Part shown: piece after piece, positions 9,632-18,421 of the stretch
Layout: each line of letters opens with the position of its first letter
Numbering within the stretch: the first letter of the stretch is position 1
Assembly (NCBI GenBank): GCA_902539115.1
Contig: CACBHP010000008.1
Location: 1 to 50,115, forward strand
Reading direction: 5' to 3'
DNA from: an uncultured Prochlorococcus sp.
GTDB taxonomy: Bacteria > Cyanobacteriota > Cyanobacteriia > PCC-6307 > Cyanobiaceae
DNA length: 50,115 bases
The notes under the pieces: generated by a model
Seen by the model: only the letters and a program-made list of their open reading frames with translations
Databases searched by the model: none
Told to the model about the DNA's origin: nothing
Program-made: the position numbers and the translations under genes

Positions 9632-10621
9632 ATGACTCAACTTTTTTACGACACAGATGCAGATCTAAGTCTTTTAAATAATAAAACAATAGCGATTATT
9701 GGATATGGTTCACAAGGTCATGCTCATGCCCTAAACCTTAAAGATAGCGGTATGGACGTAATTGTTGGATTATATAAAGGAAGTAAGTCTGAAAGCAAAG
9801 CTATTAGCGATGGTCTACAAGTATTTAGCGTTTCTGAAGCTTGCGAAAAAGCAGACTGGATTATGATTCTCCTCCCAGATGAGTTTCAGAAAGATGTTTA
9901 CCTTAAAGAAATAGAACCAAACTTAAAAGAAGGAAAGATATTAAGTTTTGCTCATGGCTTTAATATAAGATTCGGACTCATCAAACCTCCTAGTTTTGTG
10001 GATGTTGTAATGATTGCCCCAAAAGGACCTGGACACACTGTTCGTTGGGAATATCAGAATGGTCAAGGAGTTCCAGCATTGTTTGCAGTAGAGCAAGATT
10101 CTTCCGGAAATGCAAGATCATTGGCGATGGCTTACGCTAAAGGGATTGGTGGAACGAGAGCTGGGATTCTTGAAACAAACTTCAAAGAAGAAACAGAAAC
10201 TGATTTATTTGGAGAACAAGCGGTTTTGTGCGGAGGATTATCAGAACTCGTCAAATCAGGCTTCGAAACTCTTGTAGAGGCAGGCTATCAGCCCGAACTT
10301 GCTTACTTCGAATGCTTACATGAAGTTAAACTTATTGTTGATTTAATGGTGAAGGGAGGGTTATCTCAAATGAGAGATTCCATTTCAAATACTGCAGAAT
10401 ATGGAGATTATGTAAGTGGTAAAAGACTTATCAATAGTGATACAAAGAAAGAAATGCAAAAAATTCTAAAGGATATTCAAGATGGAACTTTCGCTAAGAA
10501 TTTCGTGGAAGAATGCGATAAAAACAAACCCTTAATGACAAAATTAAGAGAAGAGAACTCAAAACATAAAATTGAGAAAGTGGGTAAAGGTCTGCGCTCG
10601 ATGTTCAGTTGGCTGAAATAA
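9632..10621 (+). CDS. ilvC: Ketol-acid reductoisomerase
   Basis: NADPH- and Mg-dependent enzyme of valine, leucine and isoleucine synthesis that isomerises and reduces acetolactate. Seen: [13 protein letters not shown] (dinucleotide fold, residues 24-36), the class I short form of about 330 residues, [12 protein letters not shown], and the metal-binding acidic residues in [12 protein letters not shown] and the later YFECLHE segment. The 3' end overlaps the TTG start of cobD by 13 bases in another frame, which suggests coupling of two unrelated pathways in one transcript. Confidence 0.98.
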   Translation: MTQLFYDTDADLSLLNNKTIAIIGYGSQGHAHALNLKDSGMDVIVGLYKGSKSESKAISDGLQVFSVSEACEKADWIMILLPDEFQKDVYLKEIEPNLKEGKILSFAHGFNIRFGLIKPPSFVDVVMIAPKGPGHTVRWEYQNGQGVPALFAVEQDSSGNARSLAMAYAKGIGGTRAGILETNFKEETETDLFGEQAVLCGGLSELVKSGFETLVEAGYQPELAYFECLHEVKLIVDLMVKGGLSQMRDSISNTAEYGDYVSGKRLINSDTKKEMQKILKDIQDGTFAKNFVEECDKNKPLMTKLREENSKHKIEKVGKGLRSMFSWLK

Positions 10622-11634
10622 ATTTATTTTTACTATTTCTTGGATCGATTGGTTTTGATTTATTTATCGGCGATCCAAGATTCTTAATACACCCAGTTCA
10701 AGTAATTGGCTTTTACATAAAAAATATATCTGATTACCTAATAAATAATTTTGGAGAAAATAAAAATATATTGTTTTGGGGTGGTTTCTTCATAACTATA
10801 TCCACTGTTGGAATGAGTTTTGGTTTAGGAAAATTGATAGAACTCAGTTATGTGCAATCAAAAAATCATTTTTTTCTTGGATTGTTGATTTTTTTTGGAC
10901 TTTCAAGTTGTATTGCGACAAAGGGACTTATTTCAAGTGTGAGAGAGATTGCAGAGCTAATAGAAAACAAGGAAATTAATAACCAAAATAAGAAAATAAT
11001 AAAAGAGAAGGTACAAAGAATAGTAAGTAGGGATGTAAGGTCATCTTCTATAAAACATCTCTTGAGATCAAGTACCGAGAGCCTTACCGAAAATTCGGTT
11101 GATGGAATATTTGGGCCATTATTTTGGATTTTTATTGGAATTATTTTTATGAAGTTTTCAATTTTTCTACCAGGACCTTTGTCACTTGGTTTTTCTTATA
11201 AAGCCATAAGCACTTTAGATTCAATGATAGGTTACAAATATGATTATTTTAGATATTTAGGATTTTTCAGTGCAAAAATCGAAGATATTTTTACGTTTGT
11301 TCCTTCAAGATTAGTTTTAATCACGTTACCTTTAGTTAGCTCCAAAGTTAATGAGTATGGATCAATCATAAAAAAAAGTTATCTTGATGGTAAAAAATAT
11401 GATTCGCCTAATGCTGGGATTTCAGAAGCTATATTTGCCTATATTTCCGGAATTAAATTGGGAGGTAAAAGTAAATATAAAAATGAAATTATTGAAAAGC
11501 CAATAATTAATGAGGCTGGAGATAATTGCACTGAAGAAAAAATCAAATTAATATGTCAATTAATTTTGAGATTACAATTTTTATGGATAATAATTTTTTC
11601 CTTATTTTTTTTTATGAGCTCGTGTTTTATTTAA
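10609..11634 (+). CDS. cobD: Adenosylcobinamide-phosphate synthase (CobD/CbiB)
   Basis: Membrane enzyme that attaches the aminopropanol arm to adenosylcobyric acid in cobamide synthesis. The N-terminal segment [20 protein letters not shown] is the family hallmark, and RDVRSS plus ENSVDG follow near residues 140-165. Several hydrophobic helices (about 3-18, 52-70, 82-100, 165-190, 315-335) fit an integral membrane protein of 341 residues. The start is TTG at 10609, inside the end of ilvC, because no ATG or GTG gives the conserved N-terminus. Prochlorococcus is known to make a cobamide of its own. Confidence 0.92.
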   Translation: MAEINLFLLFLGSIGFDLFIGDPRFLIHPVQVIGFYIKNISDYLINNFGENKNILFWGGFFITISTVGMSFGLGKLIELSYVQSKNHFFLGLLIFFGLSSCIATKGLISSVREIAELIENKEINNQNKKIIKEKVQRIVSRDVRSSSIKHLLRSSTESLTENSVDGIFGPLFWIFIGIIFMKFSIFLPGPLSLGFSYKAISTLDSMIGYKYDYFRYLGFFSAKIEDIFTFVPSRLVLITLPLVSSKVNEYGSIIKKSYLDGKKYDSPNAGISEAIFAYISGIKLGGKSKYKNEIIEKPIINEAGDNCTEEKIKLICQLILRLQFLWIIIFSLFFFMSSCFI

Positions 11635-11677
11635 TAATAAATTAGTTATAAAATTATTAGAATAGATCTAAAAATTA

Positions 11678-11923
11678 ATGCAAGAAAACCGCTCTCCAAT
11701 GGAAAATCAAAATGATGGTTTTACTAATACATCATCAAGTGATAAAAAATACACAAAATGGGTAGACAATCAAGGGGATGAAGTAAAGAATGTTTTTGGA
11801 TTCAATAGCAGCGCCGAGCTTGTGAATGGTAGAGCAGCTATGATTGGATTCTTAATGCTCATATTAACCGAGTTGATTTTTAGCGGCAGGCCTGTGACTT
11901 CTTCAATTTTTGGTATTAATTAA
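11678..11923 (+). CDS. hli: High-light-inducible protein (Hli/Scp family)
   Basis: One-helix relative of plant light-harvesting proteins, 81 residues. The motif ELVNGRAAMIGFLMLI matches the chlorophyll-binding ExxNGRxAMIGF signature of Hli proteins and leads into the single membrane helix (about residues 55-72). The N-terminal half is polar, rich in Asn, Ser and Asp, and longer than in the smallest Hli forms. Hli proteins bind pigments and protect photosystems during light or nutrient stress. A TATAAA box at 11647-11652 could be its -10 element. The next gene starts two bases after its stop. Confidence 0.92.
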   Translation: MQENRSPMENQNDGFTNTSSSDKKYTKWVDNQGDEVKNVFGFNSSAELVNGRAAMIGFLMLILTELIFSGRPVTSSIFGIN

Positions 11924-11925
11924 AA

Positions 11926-12138
11926 ATGGAAGAAAAAAAATCTAATCCAATAAAAGCAATCCTATACATATCCGTATGGGTAATAATTTGGGGAACATTA
12001 GGTTCTTTTATTGATTATCCTCTTTATAAAAATAAAATTTACTTAGAAGGAAGCATATATCAGTATCTTACTTTCACAATTACAGCCATAATATCAATAA
12101 TAAGTGCAAAGTTTTTTTATAAAAAATTTGAGTTATAA
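11926..12138 (+). CDS. Small two-helix membrane protein
   Basis: Unrecognised 70-residue protein with two hydrophobic helices (about residues 10-28 and 44-62) separated by a short loop with acidic and basic residues. It starts two bases after the hli stop, so it is very likely co-transcribed with hli and may act beside it in the thylakoid membrane. That role is inferred from position. Its last codons overlap the convergent gene at 12133-12390 by six bases. Confidence 0.65.
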   Translation: MEEKKSNPIKAILYISVWVIIWGTLGSFIDYPLYKNKIYLEGSIYQYLTFTITAIISIISAKFFYKKFEL

Positions 12139-12390
12139 AAATTTGTACCTAAATTTCTTAATAATTTTAGCTGGTTCTTTTTTGTCATTTGACTCGTAAA
12201 GTATCCACTGATGTGTCTCAGTATCATGATCACAACCATAATTTCCAGATATATTATCGTAACTTGAAAGGTATGAATGACAATTCTGGTCTGCCTCAAA
12301 AGCAGAGTCATAACCTGTGAGAAAATATATTAAAAACAGAAGTATTACTAACAAAAAAAATACTTGGAAAACTAAATTTACTACCTTCAT
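12133..12390 (-). CDS. Small single-helix protein with two cysteines
   Basis: Unrecognised 85-residue protein. Residues 6-26 are a hydrophobic helix (signal anchor), followed by a polar domain with Cys37 and Cys53 flanking YDNISGNYGC. The two cysteines, probably outside the cytoplasm, could form a disulfide. The C-terminus is basic. An overlapping frame at 12117-12311 is weaker and looks like a shadow. Confidence 0.6.
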   Translation of the reverse strand: MKVVNLVFQVFFLLVILLFLIYFLTGYDSAFEADQNCHSYLSSYDNISGNYGCDHDTETHQWILYESNDKKEPAKIIKKFRYKFL

Positions 12391-12446
12391 AAGATTTTCT
12401 AAAATTTAAATATATCATTTAAAAAATTTTTTCGATCTAAAAATAT

Positions 12447-12692
12447 TTAACGACCAACATTAAAAACAAAGTCATGGAATTTTTGATTCTTTAAATAAAG
12501 AATGACTAGCAATATTAAAATCAAATTTAAGCCTAATACTATTGATCCAAAAATATTTATTTGTTTTTTACCTGGCAAAGTGTAAGTAAATTTCTTGCCT
12601 TTAAGAAAAGCTGCTAAGCCTTTTTTTTCTTTTTTTGCTTCTTTTATTTCAGCATCATTTTTAACTTCATTATCAGAGAAACCTTTTACCAT
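12447..12692 (-). CDS. Small membrane protein with charged N-terminus
   Basis: Unrecognised 81-residue protein. The first 37 residues are highly charged (alternating Glu/Lys). A single membrane helix lies at about residues 47-68 (IFGSIVLGLNLILILLVILYL) and a short tail follows. It lies among other tiny minus-strand genes with no recognisable domain. Base composition matches its neighbours. Confidence 0.65.
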   Translation of the reverse strand: MVKGFSDNEVKNDAEIKEAKKEKKGLAAFLKGKKFTYTLPGKKQINIFGSIVLGLNLILILLVILYLKNQKFHDFVFNVGR

Positions 12693-12746
12693 TAATACTT
12701 AAAATCCAAATTTATAATATTCCAAAAAAATAAAATTTTTTAATAA

Positions 12747-13058
12747 TTAACAATTTTTAATCACATATGGGATCATAAATGAAATTCTTTCATTTGAGAA
12801 ATTTTTTAAAAAATAAGCTTCTATAATTGCCGACTGCATCCCCAATAAACTTGATTGACATTTGAATCTATTTTGGTCAAATACAAGTAATTGTAGTTTT
12901 TCTATTTCAGAAATTAACTCTTTACAAACTTGGGCTTGAGAATCTTTAATACAATAACTTGCTTCATTTAAAATCTTGGATTTTGTTGTTATTGAGTCTG
13001 CCATAACAAAATTAGATAACAACAAAAACTTTAGTAACAAAAAAGTTATATATTTCAT
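12747..13058 (-). CDS. Small exported protein with four cysteines
   Basis: Unrecognised 103-residue protein with a convincing signal peptide: basic start, hydrophobic core at residues 4-17, and a VMA/DS cleavage site after residue 20. The mature part holds Cys36, Cys45, Cys67 and the C-terminal Cys103, enough for two disulfides in the periplasm or lumen. No domain recognised. It lies 54 bases upstream of the charged membrane protein on the same strand. Confidence 0.65.
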   Translation of the reverse strand: MKYITFLLLKFLLLSNFVMADSITTKSKILNEASYCIKDSQAQVCKELISEIEKLQLLVFDQNRFKCQSSLLGMQSAIIEAYFLKNFSNERISFMIPYVIKNC

Positions 13059-13135
13059 TACTTCTTAAGACTTCAAAATTTGAGATAACTTGCTAATAGT
13101 TTTGATTATTTAGCTATTTTCATTTTATTGAAATT

Positions 13136-13164
13136 AAAAAAAAAAGATGCTCTTAAAGAGCACC
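13136..13164 (-). terminator. Rho-independent terminator of the HU gene
   Basis: On the minus strand an eight-pair stem (GGTGCTCT with AGAGCATC, one G-T wobble) with a three-base loop is followed directly by ten Ts. It starts 32 bases after the HU stop codon. This is one of the clearest intrinsic terminators in the window. Confidence 0.88.
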
Positions 13165-13196
13165 TTGGCATTAAAAGAAGAAATAGATTAAAAAGA

Positions 13197-13472
13197 TTAC
13201 CCTTGAACTCTATCCTTAAAAAGTTTACCTGCAGAAAATGTTGGAACTCTTTTAGCAGGTATTGCTATTTTTTCGCCTGTCTTAGGGTTTAATCCCTGTC
13301 TTGCAGAACGATCTCTTGGCTCGAAAGAACCAAATCCTAGTAAGGAGACTTTTTTGCCTTCCACTACTGAGTCAACAATAGTTTCAATAGCTGCATCAAC
13401 AACTAAAGAAACATCAGTTTTTGTGAGCTCTGTACGAGCAGCAACAAGGTTTACTAAATCAGCTTTGTTCAT
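13197..13472 (-). CDS. hup: DNA-binding protein HU
   Basis: Nucleoid-associated histone-like protein of 91 residues that bends and compacts DNA. The N-terminus MNKADLVNLVAART, the GFGSFEPRDR segment and the arm region beginning RSARQGLNPKTGEKI are all typical. The ATG at 13472 is chosen over one 11 codons upstream because it gives the canonical HU start; the extension (LNLCFINNS) is unlike the family. It is followed by a strong terminator, so it is probably a single-gene transcript. Confidence 0.96.
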   Translation of the reverse strand: MNKADLVNLVAARTELTKTDVSLVVDAAIETIVDSVVEGKKVSLLGFGSFEPRDRSARQGLNPKTGEKIAIPAKRVPTFSAGKLFKDRVQG

Positions 13473-13576
13473 TGAATTGTTTATAAAGCAGAGATTTAAA
13501 GACAAGTGTTTTAAGCAAGCCTAAAAACCTCGAACTTGCATATCATATTTAGCAAATAGAAATACGGCAACCGAAA

Positions 13577-13738
13577 ATGCCGGCGGCGCAAAGCTTTATA
13601 CAAATCTTGGGGACATTTTTAGCTCCATTATTTATTTTTATAGCCTCACTTTTTTCCTTTATAAAATTAGCCCCTTTAACTATAAAACAGCGAAAACCAT
13701 TGGTAGCACTTGATTTTTCCTTAAAAAATCTAACTTAA
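13577..13738 (+). CDS. Possible 53-residue membrane protein
   Basis: ATG-initiated frame of 53 codons, divergent from the HU gene. The protein starts MPAAQSFIQI, has one long hydrophobic helix (about residues 7-33), then a basic tail with TIKQRK. The start region is unusually GC-rich (CCGGCGGCGC) for this genome, unlike random AT-rich spacer. I do not recognise a family. Small cyanobacterial photosynthetic or envelope subunits have this shape, but that is only a resemblance. Confidence 0.45.
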   Translation: MPAAQSFIQILGTFLAPLFIFIASLFSFIKLAPLTIKQRKPLVALDFSLKNLT

Positions 13739-14095
13739 TTTATAAAAGAGAAAATGTCAAAGATAAATAAAGTTAAGAATTTGAGCTATTTATTATGTTT
13801 TATTAATTTTCAGATATATTTCCTTCTCATCACATGAAAAACATTATTTGTATTTTGAAATCAAGAAAAATCTGGTTTTCTCACAATTAAACTTTCTCTC
13901 TAAATCTTTTTATGCATTAAGAAAATGGATAAACAAACAGTAATTAATTTAGAAATTAATAATTTTAAAGTCTAATAAAGTTAATTAGTAAAACCTTAAA
14001 ATTTTAGTTTTTTTCTTAATTTTGTATCTATTATTCTTATATCAGTAATTTGAATAAATTATCTCAATATTTAATTAATCAATGATAAAGAGAAA
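13739..14095. other. 357-base AT-rich region without a convincing gene
   Basis: This is the longest stretch without a clear gene. Only very short frames occur (27, 18 and 16 codons). There is an 18-base near-perfect palindrome at 13943-13960 (ATTAATTT-AG-AAATTAAT), and a TTAAAATTTTAG element followed by a run of seven Ts near 14000-14015. It may hold the glgX promoter and leader or a small RNA. Nothing can be named from sequence alone. Confidence 0.5.
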
Positions 14096-16123
14096 GTGAC
14101 TCATATCAATAAAGGTAAACCATTTCCCTTAGGAAGTTCTCTAACTTCACAAGGGGTTAATTTTTCCCTAGTAGCCACAAATGCAGAATATGTAGAAATC
14201 TTATTATTTGAGAAAGAGGGCTCTATTTACCCCAAAAGTATATTGAAACTAGATCAGAATCATAATACAGGTCCCTACTGGCATGCGGAGATAAAAAATC
14301 TAAATGAAGGTTGTATTTATGCTTTTAGAGTAAAACAAAAAAATAATGCGATCAACAATAATTATGAAAAAAAAGTATTACTCGATCCATGTTCAAGGGG
14401 TATAACTGGGTGGGAAAGTTATAAAAGAGAAAATGCATTAAAAACGCAAGAAAATACTAGTTCTTGTCTTAAAAGTGTTGTTTGCGATAGAAAATTATTT
14501 AATTTTAAGGATTTTCCAAGACCGAAACATTCTTGGGAAGAAACAATTATTTATGAACTCCATATCAAATCCTTCACTGAATCAACTGATAAAAATGAAA
14601 GTTGTTTCAAGAAATTTTTAAAAAAAATTCCATATCTCAAAGAACTGGGAATTACCTCTATCGAATTACTTCCAATTTTTTGTTTTGATCCAACTGATGC
14701 ACCAAATGGTTTAGAGAATTTTTGGGGTTATAGTCCAATTAATTGGTTTACTCCGCATTTTGAATACCTTTCGAATGAATCAGCTGAAAAGAATAGAGAG
14801 GAATTTAGAAAATTAGTAGAGGAGTGTCATAAGGCAGACATTGAAGTTATTTTAGACGTCGTATACAATCACACTTCTGAAGGAGATTACAAAGGACCTT
14901 CAATATGTTGGAAAGGTATAGATGAAAACCTTTATTACTTTATTGGGAATGATAAAAATTATCAGGACGTATCAGGTTGTGGGAATACTATTGCAGCAAA
15001 CAGAGGATTAGTTAGAAAACTAATAATTGAATCATTAAAGTGTTGGGCGAGTGAATTTGGAGTAGATGGTTTTAGATTTGATTTAGGTATTGCCTTATCA
15101 AGAGGAGAAAATCTCTCGCCACTCGATAATCCTCCAATTTTTGAAGATATAGAATGTGAACCAGAACTTGTTGATATAAAATTTATAAGTGAGCCATGGG
15201 ATTGTGGTGGTTTATATAAATTAGGTGATTTCCCATCTAAGAATACTTTCACTTGGAATGGTCATTTTAGAGATGATTTGCGAAGATTTTGGAAGGGGGA
15301 TAAAGATACAGCTTGGGATATGAGCGATAAAATCAAAGGAACTCCATCAATTTATAAAGAAGATACTATTTTTCCAAAATCAATAAACTTTATTACTTCA
15401 CATGATGGATTCACTTTAAAAGATTTAGTAACTTTCAATAGAAAACATAATTTTGCCAACAGAGAGCAAAACAGAGATGGTGATAACCATAACAATTCTT
15501 GGAATCATGGTATAGAGGGACCAACTACAAACTTGTTAATAAATGATTTAAGAAAAAGACAACAAAAAAATCTTATTCTTAGTTTACTTATCTCTAAAGG
15601 TGTTCCAATGATACTTATGGGTGATGAGATAGGAAGATCACAAGGCGGTAACAATAATTCTTGGTGCCAAGATAATTTATTGGGCTGGATGAATTGGGAA
15701 CATGGTCAACAAGATTTGGAATTATTAGAATATTTTAAATACGTTATAAAAATCAGAAAAAAACTAATAAACATTTTTAATCCATCATTCTTCCCTAATA
15801 ATCAAAAAAATGAAAATATTCCAACATATCATTGGCATGGAACAAAGTTAGATAATCCTGATTGGAGTAGTTGGTCTCACACAGTTGCTTTTAGCATTAA
15901 CAAAGGAATTACTAATCCGCTGGTCTGGATAGGTTTAAATGCATATTCAAAAAATATCGATTTCCCCTTGCCGAAATGTAAATATAATTGGTTAAAAGTT
16001 ATTGACACTAGCATGTCTGAGATTTTTGAACCCTTAACTATCAATGAAAAATTTGTTTCAATAAAGAGTAGAAGCTCTTTATTAATCATTTCAGAAGAGG
16101 TATTTGGGGCAAAAAATAATTAA
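14096..16123 (+). CDS. glgX: Glycogen debranching enzyme (isoamylase type, GH13)
   Basis: Hydrolyses alpha-1,6 branches of glycogen to release linear glucans. A CBM48/E-set N-terminal domain (about 1-120) starts with the KGKPFPLGSSL segment typical of isoamylases. The GH13 barrel has its four conserved regions: DVVYNHTSEG, GFRFDLG (nucleophile Asp), SEPWDCGG (acid Glu) and FITSHDG. Length 675 residues. The start is GTG at 14096, since the conserved N-terminus begins at once. A tRNA-Gly lies just downstream on the opposite strand, then a sugar symporter. Cyanobacteria use glycogen for night-time carbon. Confidence 0.94.
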   Translation: MTHINKGKPFPLGSSLTSQGVNFSLVATNAEYVEILLFEKEGSIYPKSILKLDQNHNTGPYWHAEIKNLNEGCIYAFRVKQKNNAINNNYEKKVLLDPCSRGITGWESYKRENALKTQENTSSCLKSVVCDRKLFNFKDFPRPKHSWEETIIYELHIKSFTESTDKNESCFKKFLKKIPYLKELGITSIELLPIFCFDPTDAPNGLENFWGYSPINWFTPHFEYLSNESAEKNREEFRKLVEECHKADIEVILDVVYNHTSEGDYKGPSICWKGIDENLYYFIGNDKNYQDVSGCGNTIAANRGLVRKLIIESLKCWASEFGVDGFRFDLGIALSRGENLSPLDNPPIFEDIECEPELVDIKFISEPWDCGGLYKLGDFPSKNTFTWNGHFRDDLRRFWKGDKDTAWDMSDKIKGTPSIYKEDTIFPKSINFITSHDGFTLKDLVTFNRKHNFANREQNRDGDNHNNSWNHGIEGPTTNLLINDLRKRQQKNLILSLLISKGVPMILMGDEIGRSQGGNNNSWCQDNLLGWMNWEHGQQDLELLEYFKYVIKIRKKLINIFNPSFFPNNQKNENIPTYHWHGTKLDNPDWSSWSHTVAFSINKGITNPLVWIGLNAYSKNIDFPLPKCKYNWLKVIDTSMSEIFEPLTINEKFVSIKSRSSLLIISEEVFGAKNN

Positions 16124-16129
16124 TTCTAA

Positions 16130-16200
16130 AGCGGGCGGCGGGAATCGAACCCGCATCTTCAGCTTGGAAGGCTGAGGTTTTACCACTAAACCACGCCCGC
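16130..16200 (-). tRNA. trnG-TCC: tRNA-Gly (anticodon TCC)
   Basis: The minus strand folds as a full cloverleaf. The acceptor stem GCGGGCG pairs with CGCCCGC, the D-loop contains TTTAGTGGTAAAAC, the anticodon stem TCAGC/GCTGA encloses the loop CTTCCAA with anticodon TCC, and the T-loop has GGTTCGATTCC. The discriminator base is T and CCA is not encoded. It decodes GGA and GGG, the A-ending codon being favoured in this genome. Confidence 0.97.
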
Positions 16201-16261
16201 ATTAAGTAATACAATTACCATTGCAATAATACATTATCAAACAATCAACAAAGCAAAAAGA

Positions 16262-17656
16262 TTGGAAAACTCACACTCGAAAAATATTACTAGATCAACA
16301 ACAAGATTAATGTTCTCTTATGGGCTAGGAGATGCAGGCACAGGTTTAGTCGCGACGCAATTTGGTTTTTTTCTGTTCAAATTCTTTATTTCTGCTGGTT
16401 TACCAGTAATAATTGCAGGTTCATTATTAATGTTAATAAAGATATGGGATGCAGTAAATGATCCTTTAATTGGATGGTTAAGTGATCGCACACAATCAAG
16501 ATGGGGGCCAAGAATCCCTTGGATGGTAGTAGCATCTGTTCCGCTTGGTTTCTCTTTGGCTGCGATATGGTGGACACCCACTGGCTCCGTACTAACCAAG
16601 ACTATTTACTATTCCATAATTTCTATAATTGTAATGACGGCTTATACAAGTATTAATCTTCCTTTTGCAGCTCTATCTACTGAAATTTCTGAAAAAACAA
16701 CCATAAGAACAAGGCTAAACGCATCTAGATTTACTGGCTCAATAATTGCGGGACTAACTGGTTTAATAATTGCTGGAGTTGTATTGGGTTCTGAAGGATC
16801 AGCAAATAATGAATATTTTTTAATGGGTAAAATAAGCGGATGTATTGCAGTTGCTGCAACATTAATTTCTTGCTGGGGATTGGCTCCATTCGCCAAAAAA
16901 GCAAGAAAGCCTTCAGGAAAAGTTGAAGCTATAACACTTCAATTCAAAAGGATCTTCAGAAATAAAAAATTTCTAAAAGTTATTACGCTTTATATTCTTC
17001 TCTGGTGCGCCTTACAATTGATGCAAACAGTAGCGTTAATCTATGTAGAGGATGTACTTAATGTACCAACACACATTGCTAAGTGGATCCCGATACCTTT
17101 CCAAATTAGCGCTTTAGTGGGTTTACAGATATGGACCAGAGTATCAAATAAATCGAACAGGATTTCAGCTTTAAACTATGGAGCGATTATGTGGATTATT
17201 TCATGTACTGCAACTTTATTTTTACCTTCGTTATCAAAAATTTCAGGAGTTGGAGATAGTTTATTACTAAATGCCGGCAACATATTTATCTTCATTTTTT
17301 TAATTGTCATAATCTGTCTCATTGGAATTGGAGCTTCAACCGCTTTTCTTATTCCTTGGTCACTACTTCCTGATGCAATAGACGAAGACCCAGAGAAACC
17401 GGCAGGATTATATACTGCTTGGATGGTACTTATTCAGAAGATTGGTATCGCGTTTAGTGTTCAATTATTAGGATTTTTATTGTATTTATCAGGCTATCAA
17501 TCATGCTTTGTTGATAAAGATGGTCTAAATATTATTGAACAATGCTACTCAGCACAATTAACTATTAGATTATGTATCGGTTTTATACCCTCAATACTGG
17601 TAATAATTGGTCTTTTAATTATGAGAAAATGGGATCGAAAATTAATTACAAACTAA
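16262..17656 (+). CDS. GPH-family sugar:cation symporter (MelB-like, MFS)
   Basis: Membrane transporter of 464 residues with about twelve hydrophobic helices. The N-terminal motifs FSYGLGDAGTG and DAVNDPLIGWLSDRTQSRWGPRIPW match the glycoside-pentoside-hexuronide:cation symporter family, including the Asp pairs that bind the cation in MelB. The substrate cannot be told from sequence; a sugar or glycoside is likely. The start is probably TTG at 16262, with ATG at 16310 as the alternative. It lies downstream of glgX and nine bases ahead of an MlaE-type permease gene. Confidence 0.85.
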   Translation: MENSHSKNITRSTTRLMFSYGLGDAGTGLVATQFGFFLFKFFISAGLPVIIAGSLLMLIKIWDAVNDPLIGWLSDRTQSRWGPRIPWMVVASVPLGFSLAAIWWTPTGSVLTKTIYYSIISIIVMTAYTSINLPFAALSTEISEKTTIRTRLNASRFTGSIIAGLTGLIIAGVVLGSEGSANNEYFLMGKISGCIAVAATLISCWGLAPFAKKARKPSGKVEAITLQFKRIFRNKKFLKVITLYILLWCALQLMQTVALIYVEDVLNVPTHIAKWIPIPFQISALVGLQIWTRVSNKSNRISALNYGAIMWIISCTATLFLPSLSKISGVGDSLLLNAGNIFIFIFLIVIICLIGIGASTAFLIPWSLLPDAIDEDPEKPAGLYTAWMVLIQKIGIAFSVQLLGFLLYLSGYQSCFVDKDGLNIIEQCYSAQLTIRLCIGFIPSILVIIGLLIMRKWDRKLITN

Positions 17657-17665
17657 TATAAAGAT

Positions 17666-18421
17666 ATGTATTACCTTAATTTTTTCAAAAGACTTCTAAG
17701 CAGTTTAATCATTGGCGGGCAAGCAATTAATTTTATCTTTAAGGGTAAAATTTCCAAAAATGATCTCTTTGACCAACTTATGGAGTCAGGTCCTGGCAGT
17801 TTATTAATTGTATTAATTACAGGAATTGCTGCAGGTACAGTTTTTAATATTCAAGTTGCATCACAACTTACAAGCATGGGGGTTTCAAGTGAAATTGGAG
17901 GTTTATTAGCAGTAGGCATGGCGAGAGAAATGGCACCTCTCCTAACTGCTACTTTAATGACTGGAAAGGTTGCAACTGCATATGCTGCTCAACTGGGCAC
18001 TATGAAAGTTACAGAACAAATTGAGGCAATAACCATGTTAAGGACTGAACCAGTCCAATATTTGGTAGTCCCTAGGTTACTATCGATGGTAATAATGTCT
18101 CCAATACAGTGTCTTTTGTTTTTATCTGTAGCTTTGTGGAGCGGGCAAATTTGGAGCACAATTTTTTATAAAGTTCCTCCAATAGTTTTTTGGACATCTG
18201 TAAGGTCAGGTAATGTGAGTTTAACTAGTGCAGACTTAACTTCAATGTTAATAAAATCTATAGTGTTCGGATTACTTATTTCAATCATTGCCTGTGGATA
18301 TGGTCTCACAACTAAGGGTGGTCCAAAAGAAGTTGGAACAAGTACAACAGGCGCAGTTGTAATGACTCTCGTTACTGTATCTTTAATGGATGTATTTCTA
18401 ACACAAATTTTATTTGGATAA
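17666..18421 (+). CDS. MlaE/YrbE-type ABC transporter permease (Ycf63-like)
   Basis: Integral membrane protein of 251 residues, member of the MlaE permease family (plastid Ycf63, plant TGD1). Seen: GTVFNIQVASQLTSMG, the signature MAREMAPLLTATLMTGKV, and the later GLTTKGGPKEVG segment, with about five to six hydrophobic helices. The family moves phospholipids or other lipids between membranes, with an ATPase (MlaF-like) and a substrate-binding MCE protein (MlaD-like). Neither is encoded beside it here. It overlaps the next gene by eight bases if that starts at TTG. Confidence 0.92.
   Translation: MYYLNFFKRLLSSLIIGGQAINFIFKGKISKNDLFDQLMESGPGSLLIVLITGIAAGTVFNIQVASQLTSMGVSSEIGGLLAVGMAREMAPLLTATLMTGKVATAYAAQLGTMKVTEQIEAITMLRTEPVQYLVVPRLLSMVIMSPIQCLLFLSVALWSGQIWSTIFYKVPPIVFWTSVRSGNVSLTSADLTSMLIKSIVFGLLISIIACGYGLTTKGGPKEVGTSTTGAVVMTLVTVSLMDVFLTQILFG

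Noticed and set aside
12117-12311. Minus-strand frame of 64 codons overlapping the two-Cys small protein
   Set aside because: Overlaps most of a frame with a clean signal anchor; its own composition is irregular.
13473-13505. Eleven-codon N-terminal extension of HU
   Set aside because: The canonical HU N-terminus starts at 13472; the extension is unlike the family.
14962-15252. Minus-strand frame of 96 codons inside glgX
   Set aside because: Shadow of the conserved GH13 catalytic region; no independent support.
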